DNA of 64,000 bases from Halosolutus halophilus (lineage in GTDB: Archaea > Halobacteriota > Halobacteria > Halobacteriales > Natrialbaceae). A model generated the notes under the pieces. It was not told the origin of the DNA, made no database searches, and saw only the letters and a list, made by a program, of their open reading frames with translations. Positions within the stretch are counted from its first letter, which is position 1. The number at the start of each line of letters is the position of its first letter. The stretch spans positions 1,426,001 to 1,490,000 of the forward strand of contig NZ_CP094974.1 in assembly GCF_022869805.1 (NCBI RefSeq). The letters run 5' to 3'. Made by a program: the position numbers and the translations under genes. Shown here in pieces: positions 8,544 to 17,452 of this stretch.

Positions 8544-8886
8544 GGAGGTGCTTTTCTTCGGCGGCCCGGATCGTGCCACTGATACCGCGGACCCGCAGGC
8601 CGACCGCAGCACCGTCGATCTCGTCGATACAGGCCAGTGCCGCTCGCGCCGGCCCGGTCTCGCCGTGGCGGACCCTGACGATCGCCTCGCCGTCGCCGTC
8701 GGCGAAGTCGAACTGGACGACCGTCAGGTCGGCGGCCGCGCTGCCCGGATCGCCCAGGAGGTTCTGGCCGGCGTACCACAGCTCGCGCTGGAACGCCCGG
8801 CGATCGATCGCGGCGTCGGGCCAGGTCTCGATCCCGACGGCGAGATACCGCCAGCGCGGTCTGAGGTGCTTCGGGAGGTGTTTCAC
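8536..8886 (-). CDS. rnp2: RNase P protein component 2 (Pop5/Rpp14 family)
   Basis: A 116-residue Pop5-type subunit of archaeal RNase P, which removes 5' leaders from pre-tRNA. The N-terminus MKHLPKHLRPRWRYLAVGIE and the pattern DLTVVQFDFADGDGEAIVRVRHGE match the RRM-like Pop5 fold. Pop5 pairs with Rpp30, whose gene lies one gene upstream. It overlaps the methyltransferase gene by 4 bp (ATGA), so the three are probably one operon. The stop codon lies inside the right arm of the structured element that follows. Confidence 0.93.
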   Translation of the reverse strand: MKHLPKHLRPRWRYLAVGIETWPDAAIDRRAFQRELWYAGQNLLGDPGSAAADLTVVQFDFADGDGEAIVRVRHGETGPARAALACIDEIDGAAVGLRVRGISGTIRAAEEKHLRS

Positions 8887-9512
8887 GGGGTCTCACTCTC
8901 GACCGTCGCCGGGCCGCGTTCGGCGACCAGCACCCCCACCTGCTCGTGGACGCGCTCGACCGCGGTTAGCGAGAAGCCCGCGTCGGTGAAGGCGTCGGCG
9001 AGCACGCCGACGGTCGCCGGATCGTCGACCTCGGGCGAGTAGAACGGCTCGTCGGGATCCGGCTCGCCGAAGAACATCACGTCGCCGAGGACGAATCGGC
9101 GGGGCTCGAGGTCGGCGATCACCGCGATCGCCTCTCGCTTTTCGTCGTCCGAGAGGTGGTGCATGGCGAAGTTCGACGTGACGATGTCGACCTCGCCGTC
9201 GTAGTTGGGCTCGCGGAACGTCCCCCTGCCGAATTCGACAGTCTCGATTCCCCGTTCGTCGGCTTTCGCCCGCGCCTCGTCCATCATTCCCTCGCTGATG
9301 TCCCGTCCGACGACTCGCCCGGCGTCGGGCGCGAGTGCGAGCGCGATCGCGCCCGTCCCGGTACCGAGGTCGAGGACGACGTCGTCGGCCTCGGGAGCCG
9401 CGTGCTCGATCACGAGGTTCGCACAGGCGCGGTACTCCTCGGAGTTCGACTCGTCGTACTCGCCTGCTTTTCGATCGAACCGGGCGGCGTGCTCCTCAAT
9501 CTCTTTCTTCAT
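8883..9512 (-). CDS. Class I SAM-dependent methyltransferase
   Basis: A 209-residue Rossmann-fold methyltransferase. Motif I is VVLDLGTGTGAIAL, an acidic residue follows in GRDISEGMM, and the motif IV region is VDIVTSNFAMHHLSDDEKREAI. The C-terminal part (ADAFTDAGFSLTAVERVHEQVGVLVAERG) is typical of small-molecule methyltransferases of the UbiE/Methyltransf_11 type. Its place between the two RNase P protein genes is a haloarchaeal arrangement, and an RNA-related role is possible but unproven. The ATG at 9512 was chosen; the upstream extension is out of character. It overlaps the Rpp30 gene by 17 bp. Confidence 0.88.
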   Translation of the reverse strand: MKKEIEEHAARFDRKAGEYDESNSEEYRACANLVIEHAAPEADDVVLDLGTGTGAIALALAPDAGRVVGRDISEGMMDEARAKADERGIETVEFGRGTFREPNYDGEVDIVTSNFAMHHLSDDEKREAIAVIADLEPRRFVLGDVMFFGEPDPDEPFYSPEVDDPATVGVLADAFTDAGFSLTAVERVHEQVGVLVAERGPATVESETP

Positions 9513-10200
9513 ACCTGCCCCGTTCGACCCCCGGCTCAATGAACGACTCGGACGCGACGCGCCGATTTCGGTCGGCCAGCCGACCCCACTCCGCCAGTCC
9601 GGCCTCGACGAACTCGCCGGAAAGCCCGATCTGCTCGCCCAGCGCCTGCAGTTCCCGCGGCGCACGGAGTTCGAGGTGGGAGGTCGGCACTCCGCTGACG
9701 ACGTAGGGCGCGTCGTGGTACGCCACGATTTCGTGGAGTTTGCGAAGCGCCTGTATCGTCCGGACGCGGCGGCCGCCGCTCGTTCGGAGCACGCCCGACA
9801 GATCGAACTCGAACCGAACGCCGTTCTCGGCGGCAGCCTTCGCGAGGACGTGATTGACGTCCCCGTCGCGGGCCATCGGCCCGGCGAGCACGTCGACTTT
9901 CTCGTTTTCGACCGCGAACCGGTTCAGAGCGGTCGTGCCACCCTCGACCGCTACGATCGTCGTCGATGGACGGTGGTTCCCGACCGCGCCGCTTGCCTGC
10001 TGGGGATCGTCGGCCCGGATCTCGACGCCATCGACGACGTCGATCCCGTACTCGTCTCCGATCCGATCGGGCTCGTACTCCGCACGGGCGTCGGAGTGGT
10101 TGCGGACGACCACGCCCTCGAACCCGTAGTCGGCCGCCGTCTTCGCGAGTCTGGCGACCGTGCTCTCTCCGTCGGGTTCGGCGTGGACGGCCTCGTACAT
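9496..10200 (-). CDS. rnp3: RNase P protein component 3 (Rpp30 family)
   Basis: A 234-residue Rpp30-type subunit, a TIM-barrel protein that binds Pop5 in RNase P. The start MYEAVHAEPDGESTVARLAKTAADYGFEGVVVRN and the motif GVEIRADDPQQ are typical, as is VRFEFDLSGVLRTSGGRR in the second half. The ATG at 10200 was preferred to a GTG 12 nt upstream because it aligns with family starts. It is the first gene of the Rpp30-methyltransferase-Pop5 cluster. Confidence 0.93.
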   Translation of the reverse strand: MYEAVHAEPDGESTVARLAKTAADYGFEGVVVRNHSDARAEYEPDRIGDEYGIDVVDGVEIRADDPQQASGAVGNHRPSTTIVAVEGGTTALNRFAVENEKVDVLAGPMARDGDVNHVLAKAAAENGVRFEFDLSGVLRTSGGRRVRTIQALRKLHEIVAYHDAPYVVSGVPTSHLELRAPRELQALGEQIGLSGEFVEAGLAEWGRLADRNRRVASESFIEPGVERGRYEERD

Positions 10201-10212
10201 ACCAGAACTCAC

Positions 10213-10514
10213 TCGTGGGGCCGACTTGGGGTTTGCGCCACGGACCGACGGCGATCGAGGACGATCTAGTAGCCTGCCGGGAGCGCACCCTCACTGTTCG
10301 GGTGCTCCCCGGAGGAGGGCAGGCTACCTGAGCGACCACACCGCGAGCGAACGACGTGAGCGGGCCGACGACTGATGAGAACGAGCGACTGTGCGGCGCT
10401 TCGCGCCGACTGCAAGCGATTCCTTCGGAATCGCTCCGTCCAGATGAGCGCACGCGCTCTTTTGAAGATTTCACCGAGGGCGCGCCCCCGGCACGCCCGC
10501 AGAGCAAAAGTTCG
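10213..10514. other. Repeat-rich spacer with strong hairpins
   Basis: This is a 302-bp non-coding stretch between the promoter side of the Rpp30 gene and the end of tbsP. Besides the 59-nt hairpin listed separately, it holds CGGCGC-TTC-GCGCCG (about 10393-10408) and AGCGATTCC-TTC-GGAATCGCT (about 10419-10440). It also has GAGCGAACGACGTGAGCG-type sequences common in haloarchaeal spacers. No gene is seen. Confidence 0.55.
10269..10327. repeat. 59-nt near-perfect inverted repeat
   Basis: GTAGCCTGCC (10269-10278) pairs exactly with GGCAGGCTAC (10318-10327). Inside it CCGGGAGC-G-CACCC pairs with GGGTGCTCCCCGG around a short loop, with one or two bulges. The stem has more than 20 pairs. It could be a transcription terminator, a small stable RNA or a transposon-end relic. 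Confidence 0.6.
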
Positions 10515-11333
10515 TTAATTCAGAATAGACTGCGCGACCGTCGCGAGCTGGCCGTTGTTGGCCTCGCGAAGCCGATCGTCGCCGATCTTCAGGCGCAACC
10601 GCGGGCGTCCGACGTCGATCGGGACCTTTTCGGTATCGATCAGACCCATGTCCTCGAGTTTGGTCTTGGTCCGGCTAAAGGTCGCCTTGGAGGCGATCCC
10701 GACGTCCTCGCCCCACTTGCTGATGTCGTACAGCAGGGCCTCGTTCTTGGCGGCTACGAGCAGCGAGATCGTCACTTCGTCGAGACCGTCGCCGTCGCCG
10801 CGGGCGGTCTCGAGGGAGTCGAGAATTGCGGTGAAGTCGGCCTCGGCGTCGGGGCTGATCTCCTCGGAGAGGGTGTCGCGAACGTCCGTGATCGGCGGCG
10901 TTCGGAGATTGAACGTGTTGGCGTCCTCCCAGTGGGAGACGTACGTGTCGTACGTGTCGTCGACGAACCCCTCGTCGTCGGTCACGAGCCCACCGACGCG
11001 ATCACCCGCGTGGACGATGGCAACCACGCGGTCGTCGGTGACGAGGAGAGAGTTCTCGGGCGCTTCTTCGATGGTTCGCAGTTCGAGTGTCCCCTCCGAG
11101 ATGAGGTCGGCGGCGTTGGACGCGACGATGAAGTCGTCCATGACGTCTTTGAGCGTGCGCTCGTCGGCGAGCATGTGCACCGAGGGGAGGTCGCCGTCGA
11201 AATCCGTGGCTACCGAAACGAACTCTTCGATGGCGTCCCACGACGGGTTGACCATGTAGACGTCTCCGGTCGCGTCCTCGAGAACTGACCCGAGGATATC
11301 GTCAATCTGGTGGTTGAGTAAATTCGAGGTCAT
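10515..11333 (-). CDS. tbsP: Transcriptional regulator TbsP
   Basis: A 272-residue protein whose N-terminus MTSNLLNHQIDDILGSVLED and body match the haloarchaeal TbsP family (earlier DUF5821). In Haloferax, TbsP acts with TrmB in controlling gluconeogenic genes. A winged-helix segment is visible near the C-terminus: ALLYDISKWGEDVGIASKATFSRTKTKLEDMGLIDTEKVP. The upstream part probably senses or dimerises. It is transcribed alone, with an AT-rich promoter region of about 250 bp upstream. The name rests on my recall of the family. Confidence 0.8.
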   Translation of the reverse strand: MTSNLLNHQIDDILGSVLEDATGDVYMVNPSWDAIEEFVSVATDFDGDLPSVHMLADERTLKDVMDDFIVASNAADLISEGTLELRTIEEAPENSLLVTDDRVVAIVHAGDRVGGLVTDDEGFVDDTYDTYVSHWEDANTFNLRTPPITDVRDTLSEEISPDAEADFTAILDSLETARGDGDGLDEVTISLLVAAKNEALLYDISKWGEDVGIASKATFSRTKTKLEDMGLIDTEKVPIDVGRPRLRLKIGDDRLREANNGQLATVAQSILN

Positions 11334-11591
11334 GCCTGTACAGAAGTAAACGAACCCGTATTACTTAATTTTGGTGGCCGTTTGCACACGACAACTTCTC
11401 ATCTGACGCTCAAACCGGTGATTTTTGTCCCAAAAACCATCAGACTCCCAACCGTAGGTCCGGCCCTGTGAACACGCGGTCCGATCACGACGGAACGGAC
11501 GGCTGTCCCGGCGCCGTTTATTTCGATATCAGAATGGTATTTTAGATGAGAACAATATCTAAATATGGTCGATTTGTTAGTACAGGATCGT
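11334..11591. other. AT-rich divergent promoter region
   Basis: This region lies between tbsP (leftward) and a proposed micro-ORF (rightward). It is clearly more AT-rich than its surroundings, with several TATA-like tracts (ATTACTTAATTTTGG near 11360-11374 and ATATCTAAATATGG near 11555-11568). Confidence 0.5.
11556..11567 (+). promoter_or_regulatory. TATA box for the micro-ORF at 11592
   Basis: TATCTAAATATG lies about 25 nt before the ATG at 11592, the spacing expected for a leaderless haloarchaeal transcript. Confidence 0.45.
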
Positions 11592-11714
11592 ATGGGTGTT
11601 AGACACAACCGACTGTGGTGGGAACTGCGTGATACCGTCGACCGCCTCGGAACGGACCGATTACGATCGTCTCTGGTGCAGGCAAAGCGGGTCAGTACGT
11701 ACGGCGGGCCATAG
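11592..11714 (+). CDS. Proposed 40-residue micro-protein
   Basis: This short frame reads MGVRHNRLWWELRDTVDRLG and then TDRLRSSLVQAKRVSTYGGP before a TAG. It has an amphipathic helix with paired tryptophans and is basic, unlike most proteins here. Support is the TATA box 25 nt upstream, which fits leaderless expression, and a stop only 4 nt before the end of the convergent CHAT gene. There is no family match I know of. It could be a small regulator or a chance ORF. Confidence 0.35.
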   Translation: MGVRHNRLWWELRDTVDRLGTDRLRSSLVQAKRVSTYGGP

Positions 11715-11718
11715 CGTC

Positions 11719-13812
11719 TCAGCGTTCGAACGAGCCAGCGAGCTGTTTGGACCAGTAGACGTCGCCGTTGTAGATCACTGACGCTTCCGATTCTTTGAGC
11801 AGGGTCGCGAGTTCCGGTTCGGTGAGCGTGAAGTTCGACTCGGTGCCACAGAGGTAGGCGTACTCGTTGTCCTCGGTGTGGGGGTAGTAGTACGACCCGG
11901 TGACGCGCGTCGAGTAACAGTCGAACGTGACGAGATACTCCTCGTCGGCGGCCGTCTCGATGGGGTCGATCCGAACGGTGGTCGGCGTTCGCAGTTCGCC
12001 CTGCGTGAGCGAGTGCGTCCCGTCGCCGACGACCGCGTAATCCTTCCCCATCATGATGCGTCGGCGGGCGAGTCGCATCGCGCGTTCGATGCTGAACCCG
12101 TGGACGAGGAGTTTGGCGAACGTCGACCCGACCTTGATGGCGTGGTCGTTGAGCACTCTCGTGAACGTCACCGCGCCCGCGACGCTGCCGTTCTCGATCA
12201 GGCTCAGCCCTTCGTAGAAGGAACCACAGGCGTTCAGAAAGAACGTCTGGACGTTACACGTCGAGAGATTCGACGCCGAGAGGTAGCCGTCGGGACAGCG
12301 CAGGCCCTCGGTCTCACAGTGACCGATGTAGTGGACGAAATCGTGATCGGCCTCGAAGACCCGGGCGAGTGCGGCCGTCTCGAGGGACTCCGCGACGGTC
12401 ACGTCCATCGTCAACTCCTCGGAGCGACGGCGGTAGATTTCGGCGACGTGGTCGTGTTCGCCGGCCATCTCCGGATCGTTCAGCACGACGCAGATCGAGG
12501 TCGAGTCGCTCGATCGCTCCAGGTAGTCCAGCCGGTTGCGGTAGGCCTCGGGGGCAGACTTGAAGACGTCGATCGGGACGCCGTCCGCGAGCCAGCCGTG
12601 AACGCGACCGTGGCGGAGTTCGGGTTTGACGATGTCGACCGAGGCGACCTGCCCCGCGCTGGCGCGGTCCGCGGTGGTCAGTCCCTCACCGCCGCGGTAG
12701 AAGTCCTCGAGCGATCGCTCGACCAGTTCTTTCCCCTCCAGTTCGGAGGTTCGTGGCCGGTAGATGAGGCTCATCCGATCGAGCAAGAACGGGAGCGTCT
12801 CGATGCTGTCGGCGGTCGGCCTGACGTACGTCGAGCAGTGCCACTCCGGGAGTCGGTGTTCGATCGCCGCGAAGGGCACCTCGAGGTACGTCGCGAGCCG
12901 GTCCTGCGGCGACGCCTCGTACAGCGCGCTCGCGTCGAGTTCGAGGGCCTCGAGCAGGTGCAGCTCCGAGAGGGAGGTCCCGTACGGCCCTGCGTTCCGG
13001 ATCAGACAGTCGAGGAAGAACGCCTTCCGGAGCAGCCGTTCGACGTCGCGCTCGAGTTCCGGCATCGCGGCCAGTTCCGCTTCGACCGCGACGTCGGGGA
13101 GTCGGAGTCGCGGCCGCTCGCAGTCGTCAGCGACGCGCACCGCTGCCTGCAGGTAGTACGCGAGGGGTGCGGTGACGAACAGCGACTCGTACGCGGGCGG
13201 GACGACGAGTTCGATCCCGGTGTCGGGCGTGTCCGAACGGATGCAGTCGCTGATCTCGAGGTCGGGGCCCCGTTCGATCAGCGGCGGATGGCCTCGGAGC
13301 GTCGGATAGGTACGGTCCGGGCCGTCGGTCTTGTGCGAGGAGGCGAGGTGCGTGATGGCGGCGGCCATGCCCGCGGGCGAGTCGGGGACCGTCATCGTCC
13401 CGGCGGGGAACTCGTGTCGACTGCGAAAGCCGAGGATCGTCCGGCGTCGATCGGCGAACGAGACGACGGTCGACTCGAAGTCGTCGGTCTTCTCGATCGT
13501 CGCCGCGCCGGAGAACCGGAGGTACGTCTTGATCTCGGTGTCGACGTCGACCACGTACTCGCCGGGTGGCAGCGAGAGCGGTTCGCCGCTGGGATCGAGT
13601 TCGTACTGCGCCGACGACCCGAGCGAGAACGCGTAGACGACGGCGTGTGGGAAGCGGAGTTCGTCCGTCGTGGCGACGATCGTCTCGTCGACGGGGCGTG
13701 GAATGTCGGGGCTCCGTCCGTCGGCGACGAGGTCGGCACCGCGAACCGACAGTTCTGCGTTGTCCGCGTCCGTCACGCGAAGGACGTCGTCGCCGACCTC
13801 CCACTCTATCAT
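11719..13812 (-). CDS. CHAT-domain (caspase-like) protein
   Basis: A 697-residue protein whose C-terminal third is a CHAT (caspase HetF-associated) protease fold. The catalytic dyad is visible as His498 in VHYIGHCE and Cys529 in FFLNACGSFYEG, followed by VAGAVTFTRV. The first 100 residues look like a beta-rich domain (MIEWEVGDDVLRVTDADNAEL), with an uncharacterised helical middle. CHAT proteases act in bacterial defence and cell-death pathways by cleaving partner proteins; in haloarchaea the role is unknown. No obvious TPR or gasdermin partner is adjacent. ATG 13812 was chosen because the upstream extension is compositionally foreign. Confidence 0.85.
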   Translation of the reverse strand: MIEWEVGDDVLRVTDADNAELSVRGADLVADGRSPDIPRPVDETIVATTDELRFPHAVVYAFSLGSSAQYELDPSGEPLSLPPGEYVVDVDTEIKTYLRFSGAATIEKTDDFESTVVSFADRRRTILGFRSRHEFPAGTMTVPDSPAGMAAAITHLASSHKTDGPDRTYPTLRGHPPLIERGPDLEISDCIRSDTPDTGIELVVPPAYESLFVTAPLAYYLQAAVRVADDCERPRLRLPDVAVEAELAAMPELERDVERLLRKAFFLDCLIRNAGPYGTSLSELHLLEALELDASALYEASPQDRLATYLEVPFAAIEHRLPEWHCSTYVRPTADSIETLPFLLDRMSLIYRPRTSELEGKELVERSLEDFYRGGEGLTTADRASAGQVASVDIVKPELRHGRVHGWLADGVPIDVFKSAPEAYRNRLDYLERSSDSTSICVVLNDPEMAGEHDHVAEIYRRRSEELTMDVTVAESLETAALARVFEADHDFVHYIGHCETEGLRCPDGYLSASNLSTCNVQTFFLNACGSFYEGLSLIENGSVAGAVTFTRVLNDHAIKVGSTFAKLLVHGFSIERAMRLARRRIMMGKDYAVVGDGTHSLTQGELRTPTTVRIDPIETAADEEYLVTFDCYSTRVTGSYYYPHTEDNEYAYLCGTESNFTLTEPELATLLKESEASVIYNGDVYWSKQLAGSFER

Positions 13813-13953
13813 TCGGTACGCCGAATGTAACTCCGGCCAGTTAGATGTATCGGGTGGCAGCAAAAAAACAGCTTTCAACGCGTCGAGCGTGTCTCTCGAG
13901 GGATCGTCGTCGGAACAGAGCAAGTCGTGGCTCGACTTGCCGAAGACGGGTAC

Positions 13954-13960
13954 ACTTATA
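13954..13960 (+). promoter_or_regulatory. TATA box of glyA
   Basis: ACTTATA lies 25 nt before the ATG at 13985, so the glyA transcript is probably leaderless. Confidence 0.6.
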
Positions 13961-13984
13961 CAGCCGCCAGACCGCACATCGGAT

Positions 13985-15232
13985 ATGGAACACGAGCACG
14001 TCCGGGAGGTCGATCCCGCCGTCGCCGACGCTCTCGAGGGAGAGGTAGACCGCCAGCGGAACTCGTTGCAGATGATCGCCAGCGAGAACCACGCCAGCCG
14101 CGCGGTCATCGACGCCCAGGGGAGCGCCCTGACGAACAAGTACGCGGAGGGGTATCCGGGCTCGCGCTACTACGGCGGCTGCGAGTACGCCGACGAGGTC
14201 GAACAGTTAGCGATCGACCGCGCGAAAGAGCTGTTCGGTGCCGAGCACGTCAACGTCCAGCCCCACTCGGGCACGCAGGCCAACCAGGCCGTCTACTTCG
14301 CGACCCTCGAACCGGGCGACAAGATCCTCTCGCTGGACCTGACCCACGGCGGCCACCTCAGTCACGGCCATCCGGCGAACTTCGTGGGCCAACTGTACGA
14401 CGTCGAGCAGTACGAGGTCGACACCGAGACGGGGTATCTCGACTACGAGGGCCTCGCCGAACACGCCGAGGAGTTCGAACCCGACATCATCGTTTCGGGC
14501 TACTCCGCGTACCCGCGAGAAATCGAGTGGGACCGTATCCAGGAGGCCGCCGACAGCGTCGGTGCGCTGCACCTCGCGGACATCGCCCACATCACGGGCC
14601 TGGTCGCGGCCGGCGTCCATCCGTCGCCCGTGGGTATCGCCGACTTCGTCACCGGGTCGACCCACAAGACGATCCGGGCCGGCCGCGGCGGCATCGTGAT
14701 GACGAGCGAGGAGTACGCCGACGACGTCGACTCGGCGGTCTTCCCCGGCGGCCAGGGCGGCCCCCTCATGCACAACGTCGCCGGCAAGGCCGTCGGCTTC
14801 AAGGAAGCTCTCGAATCCGGATTCGAGGACTACGCCGAACAGACCGTCGCGAACGCGAGGGCGCTCGGCGACCGGCTCTCCGAGAACGGCTTCTCGCTGG
14901 TCTCTGACGGGACCGACAACCACCTCGTGCTCGTGGACCTGCGCGAGAGCCACCCCGACACGAGCGGCGGCGACGCCGAGGACGCGCTCGAGGACGCCGG
15001 CATCGTCCTCAACGGGAACACGGTGCCCGGCGAGACCCGATCGCCCTTCGATCCCAGCGGCATCCGGGCCGGCACGCCCGCTCTCACGACCCGCGGCTTC
15101 GGCGAGGACGACTGCCGAACCGTCGCCGACCTCATCACGCGGGTCATCGACGCTCCCGATGACGAGGCCGTCATCGAGGAGGTCCGCGAGGAGGTCCAGA
15201 CGCTGTGTAACGAGAACCCGCTGTACGAGTAA
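13985..15232 (+). CDS. glyA: Serine hydroxymethyltransferase
   Basis: A 415-residue PLP enzyme interconverting serine and glycine with transfer of a one-carbon unit to folate or pterin. Diagnostic segments are LQMIASENHASRAV, NKYAEGYPGSRYYGGCEYAD, and the PLP lysine motif TGSTHKTIRAGRGGIVM. The C-terminus ITRVIDAPDDEAVIEEV is normal. folD lies 1.25 kb downstream, so both halves of the folate one-carbon route are in the same neighbourhood. The start follows a leaderless promoter; the longer upstream frame is antisense to the CHAT gene. Confidence 0.97.
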   Translation: MEHEHVREVDPAVADALEGEVDRQRNSLQMIASENHASRAVIDAQGSALTNKYAEGYPGSRYYGGCEYADEVEQLAIDRAKELFGAEHVNVQPHSGTQANQAVYFATLEPGDKILSLDLTHGGHLSHGHPANFVGQLYDVEQYEVDTETGYLDYEGLAEHAEEFEPDIIVSGYSAYPREIEWDRIQEAADSVGALHLADIAHITGLVAAGVHPSPVGIADFVTGSTHKTIRAGRGGIVMTSEEYADDVDSAVFPGGQGGPLMHNVAGKAVGFKEALESGFEDYAEQTVANARALGDRLSENGFSLVSDGTDNHLVLVDLRESHPDTSGGDAEDALEDAGIVLNGNTVPGETRSPFDPSGIRAGTPALTTRGFGEDDCRTVADLITRVIDAPDDEAVIEEVREEVQTLCNENPLYE

Positions 15233-15572
15233 CGCCGTCGTTCGCTTTTCGCGACCCTGTCAGTCGCCAGCCCGCGGCTCATCCGGCGGCTGGCTGTACG
15301 ATCGGACGTGTCGAAACGACCGACAGGGGCGACGAGGGACGGCGATCGGCTCCGCGAACTCGGGGAACCGTCGGAGACGGCCGCGTCGACCCCCCGATCG
15401 ACGCCGTCGCCACCGACGAACGCGACACTGCCGAGTGAGAGGTCTCCGAGCCCGGAACGAGTCGGTAGATCTCGGCGGTGGCAGGTCACGACTCGATGTC
15501 CCAGGTGCCCCGACGCCCGCTCGTTGGTCGGAAATGATCAGATATTTGTTTTGTGGAGCGATACCGACACGC
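15233..15572. other. Spacer between glyA and the hydrolase gene
   Basis: This 340-bp spacer has no recognisable gene. An AT-rich tract (GATCAGATATTTGTTTTG, about 15536-15553) ends about 20 nt before the hydrolase ATG and is its likely TATA region. Confidence 0.5.
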
Positions 15573-16385
15573 ATGACTGGTAGTGCCACGTCCGACCTGT
15601 ACCGGGCCCGAACCGGCGCCGTCTCGACGACCGTCGGCGAGGGGCCGCCGATCGTCTTCGCACACGGCACGCTGATGGACCGGACGATGTTCGCGCCGCA
15701 ACTCGACGCACTCGCCGACGGCTACCGGGCGACGGCGTACGACCTGCGAGCGCGGACCGATCGGTACGCTCCGGGGTACGACCTCCAGGACCTCGCGGAT
15801 GACTGCGCCGCGGTGCTCGACGGGCTCGGACACGACAGTGCGGTCGTCGGCGGGATGTCGATGGGCGGGTTCATGGCCCTGCGGTTCGCGCTCGCGTATC
15901 CCGATCGCGTCGACGGCCTCGTCCTGATCGACTCGATGGCGGCCCCGCACGAACCCCAGGAGCAGGAAACCTACGGCGCGCTCGTCGATCCGCTCGAGGG
16001 GTCTCGCGAGGGCGTGCCGGAGTCACTCGCCGAAGGAGTCACGCAGTACCTGTTCGGCGAGACGACCCACGAGGAGAACCCCGACCTCGTCGCGGAGTGG
16101 GTCGACCGCTGGCAGACGTATCCCGGCGACGCGGTCTATCACGAACTCCACTCGTGGCTCGATCGGCCCGGTATCGGCGATCGACTCGCCGAAATCGACG
16201 TCCCGGTCCTGATCGTCCACGGCGAGGAGGATCCGTCGATCGATCCCTCGCGGGCCGAACCGATGCTCGAAGACCTACCCGACGCCGAGATGGAACTGAT
16301 CCCCGAGGCGGGCCACACGTCGAACCTCGAACGTCCGGTACCGGTTACCGAGGCGATCCGCTCGTTCCTCGACGAGCATCACTGA
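15573..16385 (+). CDS. Alpha/beta hydrolase
   Basis: A 270-residue alpha/beta-hydrolase. The oxyanion region is IVFAHGTLMD and the nucleophile elbow is GMSMGG. The acid is probably Asp in VHGEEDPSIDPS, and the catalytic His lies in EAGHTSNLERP. The fold order and spacing are complete, so the enzyme is probably active as an esterase, lipase or C-C hydrolase. Substrate unknown. The ATG at 15573 follows a TATA-like tract. It lies between glyA and folD but has no evident link to one-carbon metabolism. Confidence 0.88.
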   Translation: MTGSATSDLYRARTGAVSTTVGEGPPIVFAHGTLMDRTMFAPQLDALADGYRATAYDLRARTDRYAPGYDLQDLADDCAAVLDGLGHDSAVVGGMSMGGFMALRFALAYPDRVDGLVLIDSMAAPHEPQEQETYGALVDPLEGSREGVPESLAEGVTQYLFGETTHEENPDLVAEWVDRWQTYPGDAVYHELHSWLDRPGIGDRLAEIDVPVLIVHGEEDPSIDPSRAEPMLEDLPDAEMELIPEAGHTSNLERPVPVTEAIRSFLDEHH

Positions 16386-16481
16386 TTCGCTATCCACGTT
16401 CGTGCATACTATTCCCATTATATGCTCGAAAGTGAGCACGAACCCGAGGGTTGATTAGTCTCGCGGTCGGCAACTCGAGTG

Positions 16482-17375
16482 ATGACCGAGATCATCGACG
16501 GCAACGCCGTCGCGAGTGAGATCCGTGACGACCTGACCGACGCGATCGAGACGCTCGCGGACGCGGGCGCACGGCCGGGGCTGGCGACGGTGTTGATGGG
16601 TGACGACCCCGCCAGCCAGACCTACGTGAACATGAAACAGCGCGACTGCGAGGAGGTCGGCATCGAGGGACACCACGTCGACGTCGCCGGCGATGCGCCC
16701 GCCGAGGAACTGTACGAGACCATCGACGATCTGAACGACGACCCGAACGTCCACGGCTATCTCGTCCAGGATCCCGTCCCGGATCACATCGACTACCGGG
16801 AAGTGATCCGGCGGATCGATCCCGGCAAGGACGTCGACGGCTTCCACCCCGAGAACGTCGGCCGCCTCGTCGCCGGTGACGCCCGCTTCCGTCCCTGTAC
16901 GCCCCACGGCGTGCAGAAACTCCTCCAGGCCTACGACGTCGAAACCGAAGGTGCCGACGTGACGATCGTCGGCCGCTCCCGGATCGTCGGCAAGCCGCTC
17001 GCGAACCTGCTGCTCCAGAAAGCCGAGGACGGGAACGCGACCGTGACGGTCTGTCACTCGCGAACCGAGGATCTCGCAGCGAAGACCCGGAACGCGGACA
17101 TCGTGGTCGCAGCGGTCGGCGTCCCGGAACTGATCGATGGGTCGATGATCGGCGACGACGCCGTCGTGATCGACGTCGGCGTCAACCGCGTCGAAGCGGA
17201 TACCGAGAAGGGGTACGAACTCGTCGGCGACGTCGAGTTCGAGAGCGCGACGGCGAAGGCGAGCGCGATCACGCCCGTCCCCGGCGGCGTCGGCCCGATG
17301 ACCCGGGCGATGTTGCTCTACAACACGGTCAAGGCGGCGAGCCTGCAGGAAGACGTCGCCGTCGATCTCCCCTGA
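16482..17375 (+). CDS. folD: Bifunctional methylene-THF dehydrogenase/cyclohydrolase FolD
   Basis: A 297-residue FolD enzyme oxidising 5,10-methylene-tetrahydrofolate to methenyl and hydrolysing it to 10-formyl-THF. Visible features are ASQTYVNMKQRDCEEVGIE with the catalytic lysine, the NADP-binding motif TIVGRSRIVGKPLANLL, and the C-terminal signature TPVPGGVGPMTRAMLL. ATG 16482 is preferred to a GTG one codon earlier. Together with glyA it supplies one-carbon units for purine and formyl donors. Confidence 0.97.
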   Translation: MTEIIDGNAVASEIRDDLTDAIETLADAGARPGLATVLMGDDPASQTYVNMKQRDCEEVGIEGHHVDVAGDAPAEELYETIDDLNDDPNVHGYLVQDPVPDHIDYREVIRRIDPGKDVDGFHPENVGRLVAGDARFRPCTPHGVQKLLQAYDVETEGADVTIVGRSRIVGKPLANLLLQKAEDGNATVTVCHSRTEDLAAKTRNADIVVAAVGVPELIDGSMIGDDAVVIDVGVNRVEADTEKGYELVGDVEFESATAKASAITPVPGGVGPMTRAMLLYNTVKAASLQEDVAVDLP

Positions 17376-17452
17376 GTCCGGAGACCGTCGGTACCAGTTT
17401 CGATTCCGTCGCCGGCCGTCGTCGATCGTCGATCGCAGATTCGGTGGCCGTT

